Notes: a model not told the origin generated them from the sequence alone. DNA of 64,000 nucleotides from Mucilaginibacter pallidiroseus (GCF_007846085.1 NZ_VOEJ01000007.1:1-64000); one strand, 5' to 3'. Shown: positions 9,179 through 18,977, numbered from the stretch's first letter. Numbers and translations are program-made.

Positions 9179-9396
9179 CGGTTTAACCCCTTTTCTATTC
9201 AGGGCTCAAATTTCGATGCTTTCCCTTTGTTAAGCATTCACCCAGGTTAATAAAGATCGAGTTGCTATGATCATAGCACGTTTTCTAGACAATCTGTTCA
9301 ACAGTACATTCCTGATCTCCTGTTCAACTCTGATGTGTTGGGGACCACCCTATTTAGGTTATTGCGGCGAACAGCCCGTACCTGTATTTTTGCCGA

Positions 9397-10239
9397 ATGG
9401 AAAAACGACTTGTGCTTTTCGCAATCTTCATTCTGGCTCATGCAGGTGAATCGCTGGCGCAATCTCCACCCAGCTTTAAAACAGTTAAAACAAACCAGGA
9501 GAAACGGAATGTAATGAGTATTGACCAACCACAACTTTTTCAGTATGGGGTGGCAAACGCCTTTATAGACGGCCTTTATGAGGGCGAACTTTCTGTTGAG
9601 CAATTGAAGCGAAAGGGGAACTTTGGCATAGGAGCCCCCAATCACATCGATGGAGAATTGACGATCGTCGACGGAACGGCCTACCAAAGTAATGCTAAAG
9701 GACAAACTATTGAAGCGCCGGAAGCGCTTATGACACCCTTTGCATTTGTGACGAATTTCAGGAAGGACACTAATCAAACGTTATCTGATATACACGACCT
9801 TAAAGACCTGTTTGCCCGCATCGAAACGCTATTACCCAATCCCAATGCCATTTACGCGTTACGCATAAAAGGCACCTTTTCATCGATACGAACCCGTGCA
9901 TTTCCACCTGTCCGGGAAAAGCCATTCAAGCCTCTTGCCCAGCTGCTCGATCAGCAGCAGTTCTTTGAGTTAAAAGGAACAGCCGGTGACATGATCGGGT
10001 TTTATATCCCCGGATATTTATCAGGAATAAATATTGTCGGTCTCCATTTTCATTTTTTGTCCCAGGATCGAAAGTCAGGCGGCCATGTCGTAGGCGTTCA
10101 TGCCAAATATCTCACTATAGAAATTGCGGAAATAAAAGCACTCCACCTGCTTCCACAGCACACTGAAGATTTCAAAAATTACAAGTTCAACGGTGTGAAC
10201 AGCCCGAATTTGCAAAAAATAGAGAAGGGCGCTAATTGA
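9397..10239 (+). CDS. Alpha-acetolactate decarboxylase, exported
   Basis: It converts 2-acetolactate to acetoin and CO2. Residues 1-22 are a signal peptide (LVLFAIFILAHAGESLAQ). The mature part shows FQYGVANAFIDGLYEGELSV, then GNFGIGAPNHIDGELTIVDG and the zinc site GLHFHFLSQDRKSGGHV. His217, His219 and His230 have the +2/+11 spacing of the known metal ligands of the Brevibacillus enzyme. At 280 residues it is slightly longer than cytosolic family members because of the signal peptide. No acetolactate synthase gene is nearby, so substrate supply is unclear; a periplasmic location would make acetoin outside the cytoplasm. It is flanked by sensor-kinase genes. A TATTTTTG box at 9385-9392 is too close to the start to be a convincing promoter. 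Confidence 0.9.
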   Translation: MEKRLVLFAIFILAHAGESLAQSPPSFKTVKTNQEKRNVMSIDQPQLFQYGVANAFIDGLYEGELSVEQLKRKGNFGIGAPNHIDGELTIVDGTAYQSNAKGQTIEAPEALMTPFAFVTNFRKDTNQTLSDIHDLKDLFARIETLLPNPNAIYALRIKGTFSSIRTRAFPPVREKPFKPLAQLLDQQQFFELKGTAGDMIGFYIPGYLSGINIVGLHFHFLSQDRKSGGHVVGVHAKYLTIEIAEIKALHLLPQHTEDFKNYKFNGVNSPNLQKIEKGAN

Positions 10240-10698
10240 AAACAGCGGAAAGTATCCTGTAATGCAATAGTCCCTGGCGGAGGCAGGCACCTGACCTCGT
10301 CATTTTCCTGTTGACCCGTTAAGGCATGTTGGTTTCCATCAACGCGGCTGGCTGGTCGGTTCATTGGAACTTCTTTGCTATGCGATTTCTCGCCGAAATC
10401 CCGCGGAGACGATGATCATACCGCCTTCTTATCCGTATTTGGAAGAGAATTTGATAAGTTCCGTCTCTTCTATCAGAAATGACAACTGTTATCCGTATTT
10501 TTAACGCGTTCAAAGCAATGAGGCGCGTTGCTAACTAACGAACAATCAATTGCATACGCTTTAACCGGAGGTTAGGAAGCCACTAAAATCACAAGGTTTG
10601 GACAGGGAGGATGTGTGATTTCATACCTATGCTGCTATTGTATTATATTCGTGAATTAAAAGTTCCCGACTTATTTGAACCTATCGTCAACACAATTC
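10240..10698. other. Intergenic region before kinase copy 3
   Basis: I see no gene. The string TTATCCGTATTT occurs twice (about 10430 and 10490), of unknown meaning. The region presumably carries the promoter for the downstream kinase, but I cannot pick a clear -7 box. Confidence 0.4.
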
Positions 10699-12999
10699 AT
10701 GAGAAACGCATTTTTATGCCTTTTCTTACTGCTAACCGCAATACCGACACTGGCTCAAACCAGTAATCTCGATGAATTGCCTATGCCTGTTTTACGGCAT
10801 AAATTGGCAACAAGCATTAACGATACGAATAAAGTTCAGGTACAACTGGCCTTAGGGCATTTAATGCTTTTGAAACCGACCAAAGGTGAAAAAGACATCG
10901 ATTCCGCAATAAACTTTGCCTCCCAAGCCTCAATTCTCAGCCGTCAACTTAACTATGATTTTGGAATAATTAATGCAATGCTGCTTCGTGCGGAGACTTT
11001 CAAGAACCGGAATAATAGGGAAATGAGTCTAAAGACCGCTCAAAATGCGCTGGCTTTTGCTCAAAAACACAATAATAGTGATGGCCAGGCAAGGTCATAC
11101 CATGTTATCGCTCAGTATTATAAAGTCTCTGATCCTGCTGAATTGCAGCATCGGATCTTATATATCAATAAGGCAATTGCCATATTCAGGAAAGACCGGA
11201 ACATTCTTTGGCTTTCTTTTCTGCTGACGGCAAATGCGGACCTTTTATTTCAGGCAGGACGAACAACGGAGGGACTCAGGTTATTGTTCGAAGCGTTAAA
11301 TCTCGGAAAAGGTGTAAGCCGCAGAACTGTCGAGGGCATCTATTGGAATATCGGCAGGACATCGTTCAGGTTAGGAGATTATACCAATGCGCTTAAATAC
11401 AATTCATTAGCGCTCAGGACGGCGAGGGAGGTCAATGATACCACCTTGCAGGTAAGCGTAATCAACCATTTTATTGCCTCGACCTATGTTAAAATGCAAG
11501 ATTACAAGCGGGCAATTCCATATTCCCTCGAGGTACTGAAATTGGCTAAACGCTACAATGACAGCGGCTTTGTCAATACGGAATTGTCGGCGCTTGCGTT
11601 GGAATACACACACACCAACCAACTCTCCAAAGCTATAACTATACTCCATGAAATGAAAGGCAGTGCCCGTAGCGATTTGGACAAAATATCGGTCAGCGTG
11701 GATTTTCTTAATAATTTAATGTATGCCAAACGCCTGGTACAGGCTGGTCAATATGCACAGGAGGTTAAAGGATTGTTAGCGAGAATCCCCCCTGATAATG
11801 TGAAAGAAGTTATGAATGCATACAATTCGCTTGCGTCCTATTATTCCGAGACTGGTCAGGTTAAACTGGCCTATCATTATACAGAGCTATACGCCACCAT
11901 GGCACATAAGCTGAATTATATTGCAGGCATCAGAACAGCCGAATACCGTTACTACAAGCTGGTTTCTTTGAAGGGTGATCTGAAGTCGGCCATGGCGCAT
12001 TTTCTTAAAGAACAGAAGATCAAGGACTCCATCGAAAATGCCGAAAAAGTTTATCAGATTTCCCTGCTGCATATTGAGAATGAAACACTGGAGAAAAACA
12101 GGCATATCGACTCGCTTACCCGGCAGGCGCAGATAAAAGACAGCAAACTGAAGCGAAACCAGTTGATACAGAACGTAACTATCGGTGGCTGTATCATGCT
12201 TTTGATCATCACCGGTTTGATCTACAGTCGATACCGGTTGAAGCAACGCAGTAACGCTTTGCTTACCCGGCAAAAGTCGGAAATCGATGAAAAGAACAGC
12301 ACCCTTCAACACCTGGTAACGGACAAAAATGAACTTCTGGAAGACAAGGACAGATTATTGCTTGAAAAAGACCTGCTTTTAAAAGAGGTCAACCACAGGG
12401 TCAAAAATAATTTACAGATCGTCATGAATTTGCTTCAGTCACAATCCGTTTATCTGTCTAACGAAAGCGCCCAACAGGCTATTCTGGATAGCCAGAACAG
12501 GGTTCGCTCGATAGCGCTTATTCATGACCAACTATACAAGACGGAACATATCACACAGATCCATCTCTCCTCCTATATTAGAGAACTGATCCTTTCGCTG
12601 GACGGTTCCTTAAATCAGAAAACCAACAATGTAGCGATCGTGTGCGACATTGAAGATATCGCCCTGGATGTGTCACAGGCCATACCTGTAGGTATCATAC
12701 TCAATGAAATTGTCACCAATGCACTTAAATATGCATTTCCAAATGACCAGATCGGAACAATCAAAATCCTGGTTAAAGAAACAGAAAGTTTTATAGAATT
12801 GCAGATCAGCGATAACGGAGTAGGTTTGCCGGAGGACTTCAATTTAGCAAGTACCAAGACTCTTGGAATCACGCTCTTAAAAGGGCTGACGGCACAGTTG
12901 AAAGGAACATTTGACGTTGAAAACAAAAACGGCCTGACGATTACTTTAACATTTCCTATTGAAGTTCCCCTTAGTCAGGCACAACTGCAAAGTACCTAA
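10699..12999 (+). CDS. TPR sensor histidine kinase, HisKA_2 type (copy 3, three-heptad helix)
   Basis: The ATG at 10699 is chosen because it begins the signal peptide MRNAFLCLFLLLTAIPTLAQ; a TTG 24 bases earlier is in frame but would spoil it. The product is 766 residues: TPR-like repeats to about 430, a membrane segment (VTIGGCIMLLIITGLIYS), a signalling helix of three heptads (DKNELLE, DKDRLLL, EKDLLLK), HisKA_2 box EVNHRVKNNLQ with His566, and HATPase motifs NEIVTNALKYAF, DNGVGLP and TLGITLLKGL. It is the third paralogue within 11 kb. No gap gene follows it; a small barrel protein gene follows 322 bases downstream on the same strand. Confidence 0.9.
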   Translation: MRNAFLCLFLLLTAIPTLAQTSNLDELPMPVLRHKLATSINDTNKVQVQLALGHLMLLKPTKGEKDIDSAINFASQASILSRQLNYDFGIINAMLLRAETFKNRNNREMSLKTAQNALAFAQKHNNSDGQARSYHVIAQYYKVSDPAELQHRILYINKAIAIFRKDRNILWLSFLLTANADLLFQAGRTTEGLRLLFEALNLGKGVSRRTVEGIYWNIGRTSFRLGDYTNALKYNSLALRTAREVNDTTLQVSVINHFIASTYVKMQDYKRAIPYSLEVLKLAKRYNDSGFVNTELSALALEYTHTNQLSKAITILHEMKGSARSDLDKISVSVDFLNNLMYAKRLVQAGQYAQEVKGLLARIPPDNVKEVMNAYNSLASYYSETGQVKLAYHYTELYATMAHKLNYIAGIRTAEYRYYKLVSLKGDLKSAMAHFLKEQKIKDSIENAEKVYQISLLHIENETLEKNRHIDSLTRQAQIKDSKLKRNQLIQNVTIGGCIMLLIITGLIYSRYRLKQRSNALLTRQKSEIDEKNSTLQHLVTDKNELLEDKDRLLLEKDLLLKEVNHRVKNNLQIVMNLLQSQSVYLSNESAQQAILDSQNRVRSIALIHDQLYKTEHITQIHLSSYIRELILSLDGSLNQKTNNVAIVCDIEDIALDVSQAIPVGIILNEIVTNALKYAFPNDQIGTIKILVKETESFIELQISDNGVGLPEDFNLASTKTLGITLLKGLTAQLKGTFDVENKNGLTITLTFPIEVPLSQAQLQST

Positions 13000-13321
13000 C
13001 ATGCAAAGTTTATTCAGCATCGCTGATCGCTTGTAACACCAGATGCCCAGGTTGGCATCTTATAACCCGAGCACTGTTCAGCATTACAATACATCTGCTC
13101 TTTTTGTTACGAATTCATTGCCGCTCAACCATCAGCGAGCATGAATTTCATATCACCACGGTGACTGATCAGGCGGTGAACTTGTTAATGATTGTTAAAT
13201 GCCCCAAAATATGCCCCTGTGGGCCAACTGACGAACAATAATGCAGTTTCACCAGCGTCCTATTGTCACCGCGGCGAAATCAGAAGGCGCTCTGATAACC
13301 GCGATAACTTTATACAAAAAC
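13000..13321. other. Leader region of the barrel protein gene
   Basis: There is no convincing gene here. Two TTGTTAA-type units (13182-13188 and 13192-13198) repeat exactly 10 bases apart, about 120 bases before the next start, and could bind a regulator. A TAACTTTA string at 13305-13312, just before the ATG, resembles a -7 box imperfectly. Confidence 0.4.
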
Positions 13322-13885
13322 ATGAAAAACATTTTATTGACACTGGCCGCAATAAGCGGCACAGCCTGGAGCACATTTGCCCAAACATCGAGTACGCTTC
13401 CGAAAGATTCATTGGCAAACGCACCTGACAGCGGCGCACATTTCAGCTTTGGGTTAGAGGGTGGACGTACCGTTCCCGGTCAGGCCAAAGCCATATTGGG
13501 AGCATCATTGAAATACGAGCTGCCTTTCGCTGCTCATACGCTCTTTACGGCATCGGTCGGGTACTCTTTCCTGTCGTTCCGTGAAGAAACAAAGAAAGCC
13601 CTGAATTTTTATGGCATCAACCAGACCGGAGCGAGTTTTTTACCCGTAAAGGTCGGTGTCAAACACTACCTGAACAATCACTTTTTTGTCGAGGGGCAGG
13701 TTGGCGCAGCCATATTACTTAGCGGCGGGAATGCTTACAATCGTTATAGTTCGGCATATATTTATTCCGGCGGATTTGGCTATACCTTTAAGAAAGGGCT
13801 GGAACTGGGCGTCAGGTATGAAGACTGGAGAAAAGATGTCAAAATCAGCCAGGCCGCAGTGAGAGTAGCGTACAGGTTTAAATAG
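13322..13885 (+). CDS. Small outer-membrane beta-barrel protein
   Basis: The start at 13322 gives 187 residues with a clean signal peptide (MKNILLTLAAISGTAWSTFA). The rest alternates in the manner of an eight-stranded barrel: FSFGLEGGRTVPG, HTLFTASVGYSFLSF, ASFLPVKVGVKHYLNNHFFV, GFGYTFKKGLELGVRYEDW, ending VRVAYRFK with the terminal aromatic-x pattern. It belongs to the broad OmpW/OmpX-like or PF13568-type barrel group; no specific function can be read. It lies downstream of kinase copy 3, and a terminator follows 65 bases after the stop. Confidence 0.75.
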   Translation: MKNILLTLAAISGTAWSTFAQTSSTLPKDSLANAPDSGAHFSFGLEGGRTVPGQAKAILGASLKYELPFAAHTLFTASVGYSFLSFREETKKALNFYGINQTGASFLPVKVGVKHYLNNHFFVEGQVGAAILLSGGNAYNRYSSAYIYSGGFGYTFKKGLELGVRYEDWRKDVKISQAAVRVAYRFK

Positions 13886-14256
13886 ACGGTAGTATGCTGA
13901 CCATTCGCTATAAACAAAGCTTGCTCTAAATGCAATCCGGATGATTCGAAGCGATCAGGGAAGGTCTTCTTTCCCTGGTCGCTTTTTAGTTACACGAGAC
14001 CATCAAGTGAGCTATCAAAGAACAGCTCATCACAATGGCTACGTCAACCACACTCACCCCTGGATCATGCAAGCAATATTGGTAACACATTTCTGATAGC
14101 TCTTATCATTTATATGCTGATGATTCCGGTTGAAGCAACTGTAACTTTATGAAAAAAAGTAGCGGCAACGACTGGTAATATTTCACCAAATTGACATAAA
14201 TCGTACAAGAGCAATTTGCCGTTCGCTGTCAGGATCGCTGAAAGTATAACAAGATC
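13886..14256. other. Intergenic region with a terminator
   Basis: Apart from the hairpin at 13951-13987 and probable promoter sequence for the porin gene I see nothing recognisable. Confidence 0.5.
13951..13987 (+). terminator. Terminator after the barrel gene
   Basis: GCGATCAGGGAA (13951-13962) pairs with TTCCCTGGTCGC (13971-13982), with one G-T pair, and TTTTT follows. Confidence 0.85.
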
Positions 14257-15639
14257 ATGACATTTACCAAATATCTATGCGGGCCAAGCTTATTGTTCCT
14301 TTTATTGTCGCTGCGGGCCGCGACACTATCAGCGCAAAGTTTTAAGCTATTACGCTACGATGAGGATTACCATTTCCTGCGGGATCCCAGCGATAACTTT
14401 TATAACAGATTGAAATATCTGCCACTTTCAGCCAACAATCTTGTATATATGAGCTTCGGTGGCGAAATCAGAAACGAATACGGGGGCAGGATTGATGAAG
14501 ACTGGATCAAAGAACAGGGCTATAATTACGCTATTCTCCAGCGTTATTCTTTACATGCGGATTTCCATGCGGGTCCGCAGTTCAGATTTTTTGTCCAGTT
14601 AAACAGTGCCCTGGAATATGGCAGCCAATATGGACCTTCGCCTGCAGACGAAGATAAGCTCAATGTTCAGAACTTATTCGGTGAATATAAGATCCAAATG
14701 GATCCTGTGCATCAGCTTTCTTTTCGCCTGGGGCGCCAGGAGATCGATTATGGTTCAGGAAGGCTCATCTCTGTTCGGGATGGTAACAATACCCGCCAAT
14801 ATTTTACCGGGGCAAAGCTGCGGTACAGCACTCCCGGATTCACCCTGGATGCTTTTGTCCTTGCTGCAGATGAGGTCAAATTTGGTCTCTTTGACAATCG
14901 CCCCAGCCGCCAGGCCAATCTTTGGGGGGTATATTCAAACTTCGGATTTCAAAGAGGAGACAATCTTGATCTTTATTACCTGGGAACCAGGCGTGACAAC
15001 GGGGAATTTGAGGAAGGTACGGGACGCGAGGTGAGGCATACGCTGGCTGCACGGTATTGGAAGAACGGCAAAGGTTTCACTTACAATGTAGAAGCTGCCT
15101 TTCAGTTTGGTAAATTTGGAAGAGGAGATATCGGTGCCTGGACAACGGCGATCGAACTGGGTTATACCTTTGATGATGTTAAATTCAAACCGTCTGTTAA
15201 TATTCGAAATGATTATGTATCCGGAGATAGGCTGGCGGGGGACGGTAAGCTAAATTCATTTAACCCTTTGTATCCGAAAGGTGGATATTTCGGCTTTAAC
15301 CCTTTGATCGGACCGTCGAACCTGATCGATATTCATCCCTATTTAACCCTGGCGATCTCTGACCGGCTCGCGATACAGGGTGATCTGGTTTTCAACTGGA
15401 GGTACTCCTTGCAGGATGGGTTATACCGGCCAAGCGGCAATTTCAATACTGCCGGGTCAGGTTCAGGTCATCGCTTCATTGGTACAACTTATCTGATCAG
15501 CGCAGACTTTCAGTTTAACAAGCACCTTTCCCTTAGCTGCGGTGGGCAATATTTTAGGGTTGGCAACTTTATAAAGGATATAAAGCCGCTTTGGGCGGAC
15601 TCTAAATATTTCAATGCCCAATTATCTTTTAAGTTTTAG
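14257..15639 (+). CDS. AlgE-like outer-membrane porin (alginate export family)
   Basis: The 460-residue protein has a signal peptide (to about residue 27, ...SLRAATLSAQ). It then has repeated barrel strands typical of the alginate-export domain: FGGEIRNEYGGRIDEDW, YNYAILQRYSLHADFHAG, SFRLGRQEIDYGSGRLISVR and TRQYFTGAKLRYSTPGFTLD. It ends QLSFKF, a proper barrel terminus. In Bacteroidota such proteins occur outside alginate producers and more likely act as general or polysaccharide-related porins. No alginate synthesis genes are visible. A frameshifted PL14-type lyase gene lies 32 kb away in the same island. Confidence 0.85.
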   Translation: MTFTKYLCGPSLLFLLLSLRAATLSAQSFKLLRYDEDYHFLRDPSDNFYNRLKYLPLSANNLVYMSFGGEIRNEYGGRIDEDWIKEQGYNYAILQRYSLHADFHAGPQFRFFVQLNSALEYGSQYGPSPADEDKLNVQNLFGEYKIQMDPVHQLSFRLGRQEIDYGSGRLISVRDGNNTRQYFTGAKLRYSTPGFTLDAFVLAADEVKFGLFDNRPSRQANLWGVYSNFGFQRGDNLDLYYLGTRRDNGEFEEGTGREVRHTLAARYWKNGKGFTYNVEAAFQFGKFGRGDIGAWTTAIELGYTFDDVKFKPSVNIRNDYVSGDRLAGDGKLNSFNPLYPKGGYFGFNPLIGPSNLIDIHPYLTLAISDRLAIQGDLVFNWRYSLQDGLYRPSGNFNTAGSGSGHRFIGTTYLISADFQFNKHLSLSCGGQYFRVGNFIKDIKPLWADSKYFNAQLSFKF

Positions 15640-15769
15640 CAGTCCCAGCTAAATTTATATCCGCCAGCCAGTTGAATTAAGCGTCCCGGCAGTCATACAG
15701 CAAAATATCATCGTGAAATGCTAAAGGTACCTCTGACGGGTGTGTTCTAATTGCCTGAAAAAGTAAAAT

Positions 15770-15807
15770 GGAAAAGGCAATACTCATATTAGATGATTGC
15801 CTTTTCC
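15770..15807. terminator. Terminator between convergent genes
   Basis: GGAAAAGGCAAT (15770-15781) pairs perfectly with ATTGCCTTTTCC (15796-15807). The A- and T-rich arms let it work for both the porin gene and the convergent amidohydrolase gene. Confidence 0.75.
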
Positions 15808-15839
15808 CTTCATTTCACTGGCCTGCCAGCTTTTGCTTC

Positions 15840-17627
15840 TTACTTATGTTGATACCCGCCGTAAAAATTCACCGGGCTCCAAGCCGGGAGTGCTTTAGGC
15901 ACCACAGGAGCTTGCTGTCTGAATTCACCGGAACCGTATACGGCTTTACCATTTAAAATGGTAAGCTCTGACCGGATACTTTTAATATCCTCCTCGTTCA
16001 TATTCAGGTAATCGCCGGAAAGAATCACCAGATCGGCCAGGTAACCTTCTTTAAGCGTTCCCCTGTCGTGTTCCTGGTGGATCAGTGATGCGCTTCCCTG
16101 TGTATATAATTTAAGTGCAGTGATCCTGTCCAGGTAGTTTTCCTTTGCAGTAAATGGAGTGCCACCCACAGATCTCCCGGTGGCGAACTGGTAAATGCCG
16201 ATCCATGGATTGTAACTGGAAACCCTTGTTCCGTCAGTTCCTCCGCCGACCTTGATATTCTTTTCCAACATCCTTCGTACAGGAGGGGTATTCAGGGCCG
16301 CTGTTTTACCGTATCGTGAGATAAATGTCTCTGCCTGAAACGCCATGCGGTCCTGAACCGCTATCCCTCCGCCCAGCGCTTTGATCCTGTCGAGGTTTTC
16401 ATCGCTGACCGTCTCCGCGTGATCAAAGAACCAGGTAAGCCCATTCAGCGGCGTTTCCTTGTTGACCTGTTCGATCACATTGAGGAACCGGGTAATGCTT
16501 TCGTTATACGTCGCATGTAACCGAAACGGCCAGCGATGTTTGACAAGTTCGTTGATGACGGCTTTCAACTGCCCCTCCATCACTGCCGGAAGCTCGGGAC
16601 GCGGCTTGATAAAGTTTTCAAAATCGCCGGCCGACGAGACCAGGTTTTCTCCGCCCCCCTGCACATGGTATTCAATGGGTTGCTTATCCGAATGGTTATC
16701 AGCACTATGTTCTGTGATATCAACCATGCTGATCCACCTGATGTAATCCTGCAGCTCTGTACCGGGCTTCTGCGCAAAAAGGTAGTATGGCAGTCTGACC
16801 GTCAGTTCACCTTTTTTGGCTAAAAGGTCGGTAATAGCATAATCATCCGGAAAATTTTGAAAGCCTCCACCAGCGTCCATTACGCTGGTGATGCCGAGAG
16901 AATTAAGCTCAGACATAAATTGCCTGGTAGAATTGACCTTTTCTTCCTGGTTCAGTTCTGGCAATTTCGACAACGTAGAGTAAAGGATAAAGGCACTGGG
17001 CTCCGCTATCAAAAGTCCCGTTGGCTGGCCGGAGGGATCTTTCTGGATCAGGCCGCCCGTGGGATTTGGGGTGTCACCGGTGATTCCCAGCTTTTCAATA
17101 CCTGCCTTATTCAAATAAGCAAGGCCGTACAGATAAAGGATAAATGTGGGGGTCTTGCCGGTTGCCTCATTGATCTCGGCTAACGTAGGCAGGCGTTTTT
17201 CTTCGAACTGATATTCTGTCCATCCACCCATAACTCTTACCCACTGGCCTTCAGGTGTCCGGGATGCCTGTTCTTTAAGCATAACCAGGGCGCGATTAAG
17301 TGTTTTCACCCCGTCCCATCGTAACTCCGTGTTGAAAAACCTTCCCCCGCGTATCACATGAAGATGCGAATCGTAGATTCCGGGAACAACTGTCTTGCCT
17401 TTAGCATCTATCATTTGCGATCCGGCACGTTTAAAGCGAAGGATTTGCTGGTTATTTCCCACTGCAACTATTTTGTTACCGGTTATGGCAATTGCTTCTG
17501 CTGCCGGGTGCTGATCATCAAGGGTAATGAACTTCCCATTAGTGATGATCAAATCCGCCTTTTGCTGGGCGTAGAGTCCGCTTGTAAAGGCAAGGAATAG
17601 GATAATTGTAATTAACGAAGGTTTCAT
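15840..17627 (-). CDS. Exported amidohydrolase, YtcJ-like (Amidohydro_3)
   Basis: The 595-residue metal-dependent hydrolase has a signal peptide (residues 1-20, ending LYAQ). The N-terminal metal site is in VVPGIYDSHLHVIRGG (HxH). The long insert typical of YtcJ proteins follows (TLNRALVMLKEQASRTPEG, WVRVMGGWTEYQFEE). Later metal or catalytic positions are in FRLHATYNESI, WFFDHAETVSDEN and GGTDGTRVSSYNPW, and the end is the composite strand domain LADLVILSGDYLNM. Substrates of this family are mostly unknown amides or imides. It follows the isochorismatase-like gene on the same strand, but a terminator separates them. Confidence 0.85.
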   Translation of the reverse strand: MKPSLITIILFLAFTSGLYAQQKADLIITNGKFITLDDQHPAAEAIAITGNKIVAVGNNQQILRFKRAGSQMIDAKGKTVVPGIYDSHLHVIRGGRFFNTELRWDGVKTLNRALVMLKEQASRTPEGQWVRVMGGWTEYQFEEKRLPTLAEINEATGKTPTFILYLYGLAYLNKAGIEKLGITGDTPNPTGGLIQKDPSGQPTGLLIAEPSAFILYSTLSKLPELNQEEKVNSTRQFMSELNSLGITSVMDAGGGFQNFPDDYAITDLLAKKGELTVRLPYYLFAQKPGTELQDYIRWISMVDITEHSADNHSDKQPIEYHVQGGGENLVSSAGDFENFIKPRPELPAVMEGQLKAVINELVKHRWPFRLHATYNESITRFLNVIEQVNKETPLNGLTWFFDHAETVSDENLDRIKALGGGIAVQDRMAFQAETFISRYGKTAALNTPPVRRMLEKNIKVGGGTDGTRVSSYNPWIGIYQFATGRSVGGTPFTAKENYLDRITALKLYTQGSASLIHQEHDRGTLKEGYLADLVILSGDYLNMNEEDIKSIRSELTILNGKAVYGSGEFRQQAPVVPKALPAWSPVNFYGGYQHK

Positions 17628-17647
17628 TTCAGTATGTTTAAAAAAAC

Positions 17648-17675
17648 AAAAGGCGGAATCAGATTCCGCCTTTTT
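17648..17675 (-). terminator. Terminator after the isochorismatase-like gene
   Basis: AAAAGGCGGAA (17648-17658) pairs with TTCCGCCTTTT (17664-17674). Read on the minus strand, the stem is followed by a GTTTTTT tail. It lies 13 bases past the stop of the upstream minus-strand gene. Confidence 0.85.
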
Positions 17676-17687
17676 GTCGCCAATGTG

Positions 17688-18377
17688 TTAGTGCTTCATC
17701 ATTTCCTGTGCATACTGGATGCCGATACCATAAGCGCCCCCGTATTTCTTAACCAGGTCGGTAGTCGCCTTGTAAGTTTCCGAACGGGCCCAGTCGCGCT
17801 GGAGCTCCAGCAGATACTGCATTGATGTGATCGGATGGGCGCCTGCCTGCACCATCCTGGTGACCGCCTGATCATGCGCCTCTTTTGATACATCGCCACA
17901 AGCATCTGTAATAAAATAAACGGTATATCCGTCGTTGATCGCGGATAAGGCCGGACCAACGATACACACGCTTGTCCATAATCCGCCTAAAACAATCGTT
18001 TTTTTGCCTTTAGCGCTAATTGCCTTGTATACATTAGCATCCTCCCAGCTGTTCATGGTGGTCCTGTCGAGAAAGTTCGATGTTGCCTGGGGATAGAACT
18101 CGGTTACTTCGGGAAACACCGGACCGCTGAATGATTTGGCAGCAACGGTCGTCACAATTGTAGGAATATTGAAGATCTTGGAAGCGCCTGCAACAAGCGC
18201 CGTATTGCTGCGCAATAATTCGATGCCGATATTTTTGGTTGCAAAACCCATCTGACTTTGATAGTCGATCATGACCAACATGTGGTTTGTCGGATTTAAT
18301 AACGCCGGACTTGGTTTTTGAGCAAAACCGTATAACGATGTCAGGGCAATGACTGATGATAAAAGAAGTTTTTTCAT
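17688..18377 (-). CDS. Isochorismatase-family hydrolase (YcaC-like), exported
   Basis: The 229-residue protein has a signal peptide (MKKLLLSSVIALTSLYGFAQ). The cysteine-hydrolase triad is visible: Asp in HMLVMIDYQSQMGFA, Lys in TTVAAKSFSGPVFPE and Cys in VLGGLWTSVCIVGPALSAI. The last motif with FITDACGDVSKEAHDQAV is characteristic of YcaC-like members. Family reactions are amide or vinyl-ether hydrolysis; the substrate is unknown, and export from the cytoplasm is unusual for the fold. Upstream, 31 bases away, is a small membrane protein gene on the same strand. Confidence 0.85.
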   Translation of the reverse strand: MKKLLLSSVIALTSLYGFAQKPSPALLNPTNHMLVMIDYQSQMGFATKNIGIELLRSNTALVAGASKIFNIPTIVTTVAAKSFSGPVFPEVTEFYPQATSNFLDRTTMNSWEDANVYKAISAKGKKTIVLGGLWTSVCIVGPALSAINDGYTVYFITDACGDVSKEAHDQAVTRMVQAGAHPITSMQYLLELQRDWARSETYKATTDLVKKYGGAYGIGIQYAQEMMKH

Positions 18378-18408
18378 GGTTGTATTTTTATTTGGTGAAT
18401 TATAATTG

Positions 18409-18918
18409 TTATGAATTTTCTGGTGTTATATAGCTTGATAGAACTGCCTTTTGAGTCAGCTCTTTGAGAAAAAGTTGGAGAAATCCCAAGGCAGGTAGGA
18501 AGATGGCACGCAGCCCGGCAATCTCAGCGCCTAAACTTCCCAGTAAAGTATTTCCAATGAATCCGCAAACCGCAATAGCGAATTTTCTAACTTTCAGCAT
18601 ACATGCCTGCCTGTCCTTATTTGCAAGAAAGTAACTTACTATGTTCAACGACAGCAAAGTGAATCCCACAGGCATTGCTATTATTTCACCATGCAGGCTT
18701 TTACTGAAGATATGCTGTGAGCCAAGGTCAAAAACAACTACCGAAACCAGCAGGTAATTCAAAGCTCCGTTGTCATAGTGGAAGATAAAACTCCCTGCAC
18801 TCCATAAACAGCAGCATGTTATAATAACCCTTTCGGCAAATAACATCCTGCAATTATTGCCTGAGCATAAGCAAATCAGGTATATGGTTTCGGATATCGT
18901 TCTGATAAATGACTTCAT
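18409..18918 (-). CDS. Unknown small membrane protein
   Basis: The 169-residue product has about four hydrophobic segments (RVIITCCCLWSAGSFIF, NYLLVSVVVFDLGS, IIAMPVGFTLLSLNIVSYFL, IAVCGFIGNTLLGSL). I recognise no family. The start at 18918 is uncertain, because a later ATG (MLFAERV, residue 25) also precedes the first hydrophobic run. It is 31 bases upstream of the isochorismatase-like gene and probably shares its transcript. Confidence 0.5.
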   Translation of the reverse strand: MKSFIRTISETIYLICLCSGNNCRMLFAERVIITCCCLWSAGSFIFHYDNGALNYLLVSVVVFDLGSQHIFSKSLHGEIIAMPVGFTLLSLNIVSYFLANKDRQACMLKVRKFAIAVCGFIGNTLLGSLGAEIAGLRAIFLPALGFLQLFLKELTQKAVLSSYITPENS

Positions 18919-18977
18919 GGCTTGTAGGAGATGTTTGGGTGTAGCAACCTTTTAAGCAATACAGGATAAGGTTTAAG

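Noticed and set aside
9385..9392. TATTTTTG as promoter of the acetolactate decarboxylase gene
   Set aside because: It is only four bases before the ATG, so transcription would begin inside the gene.
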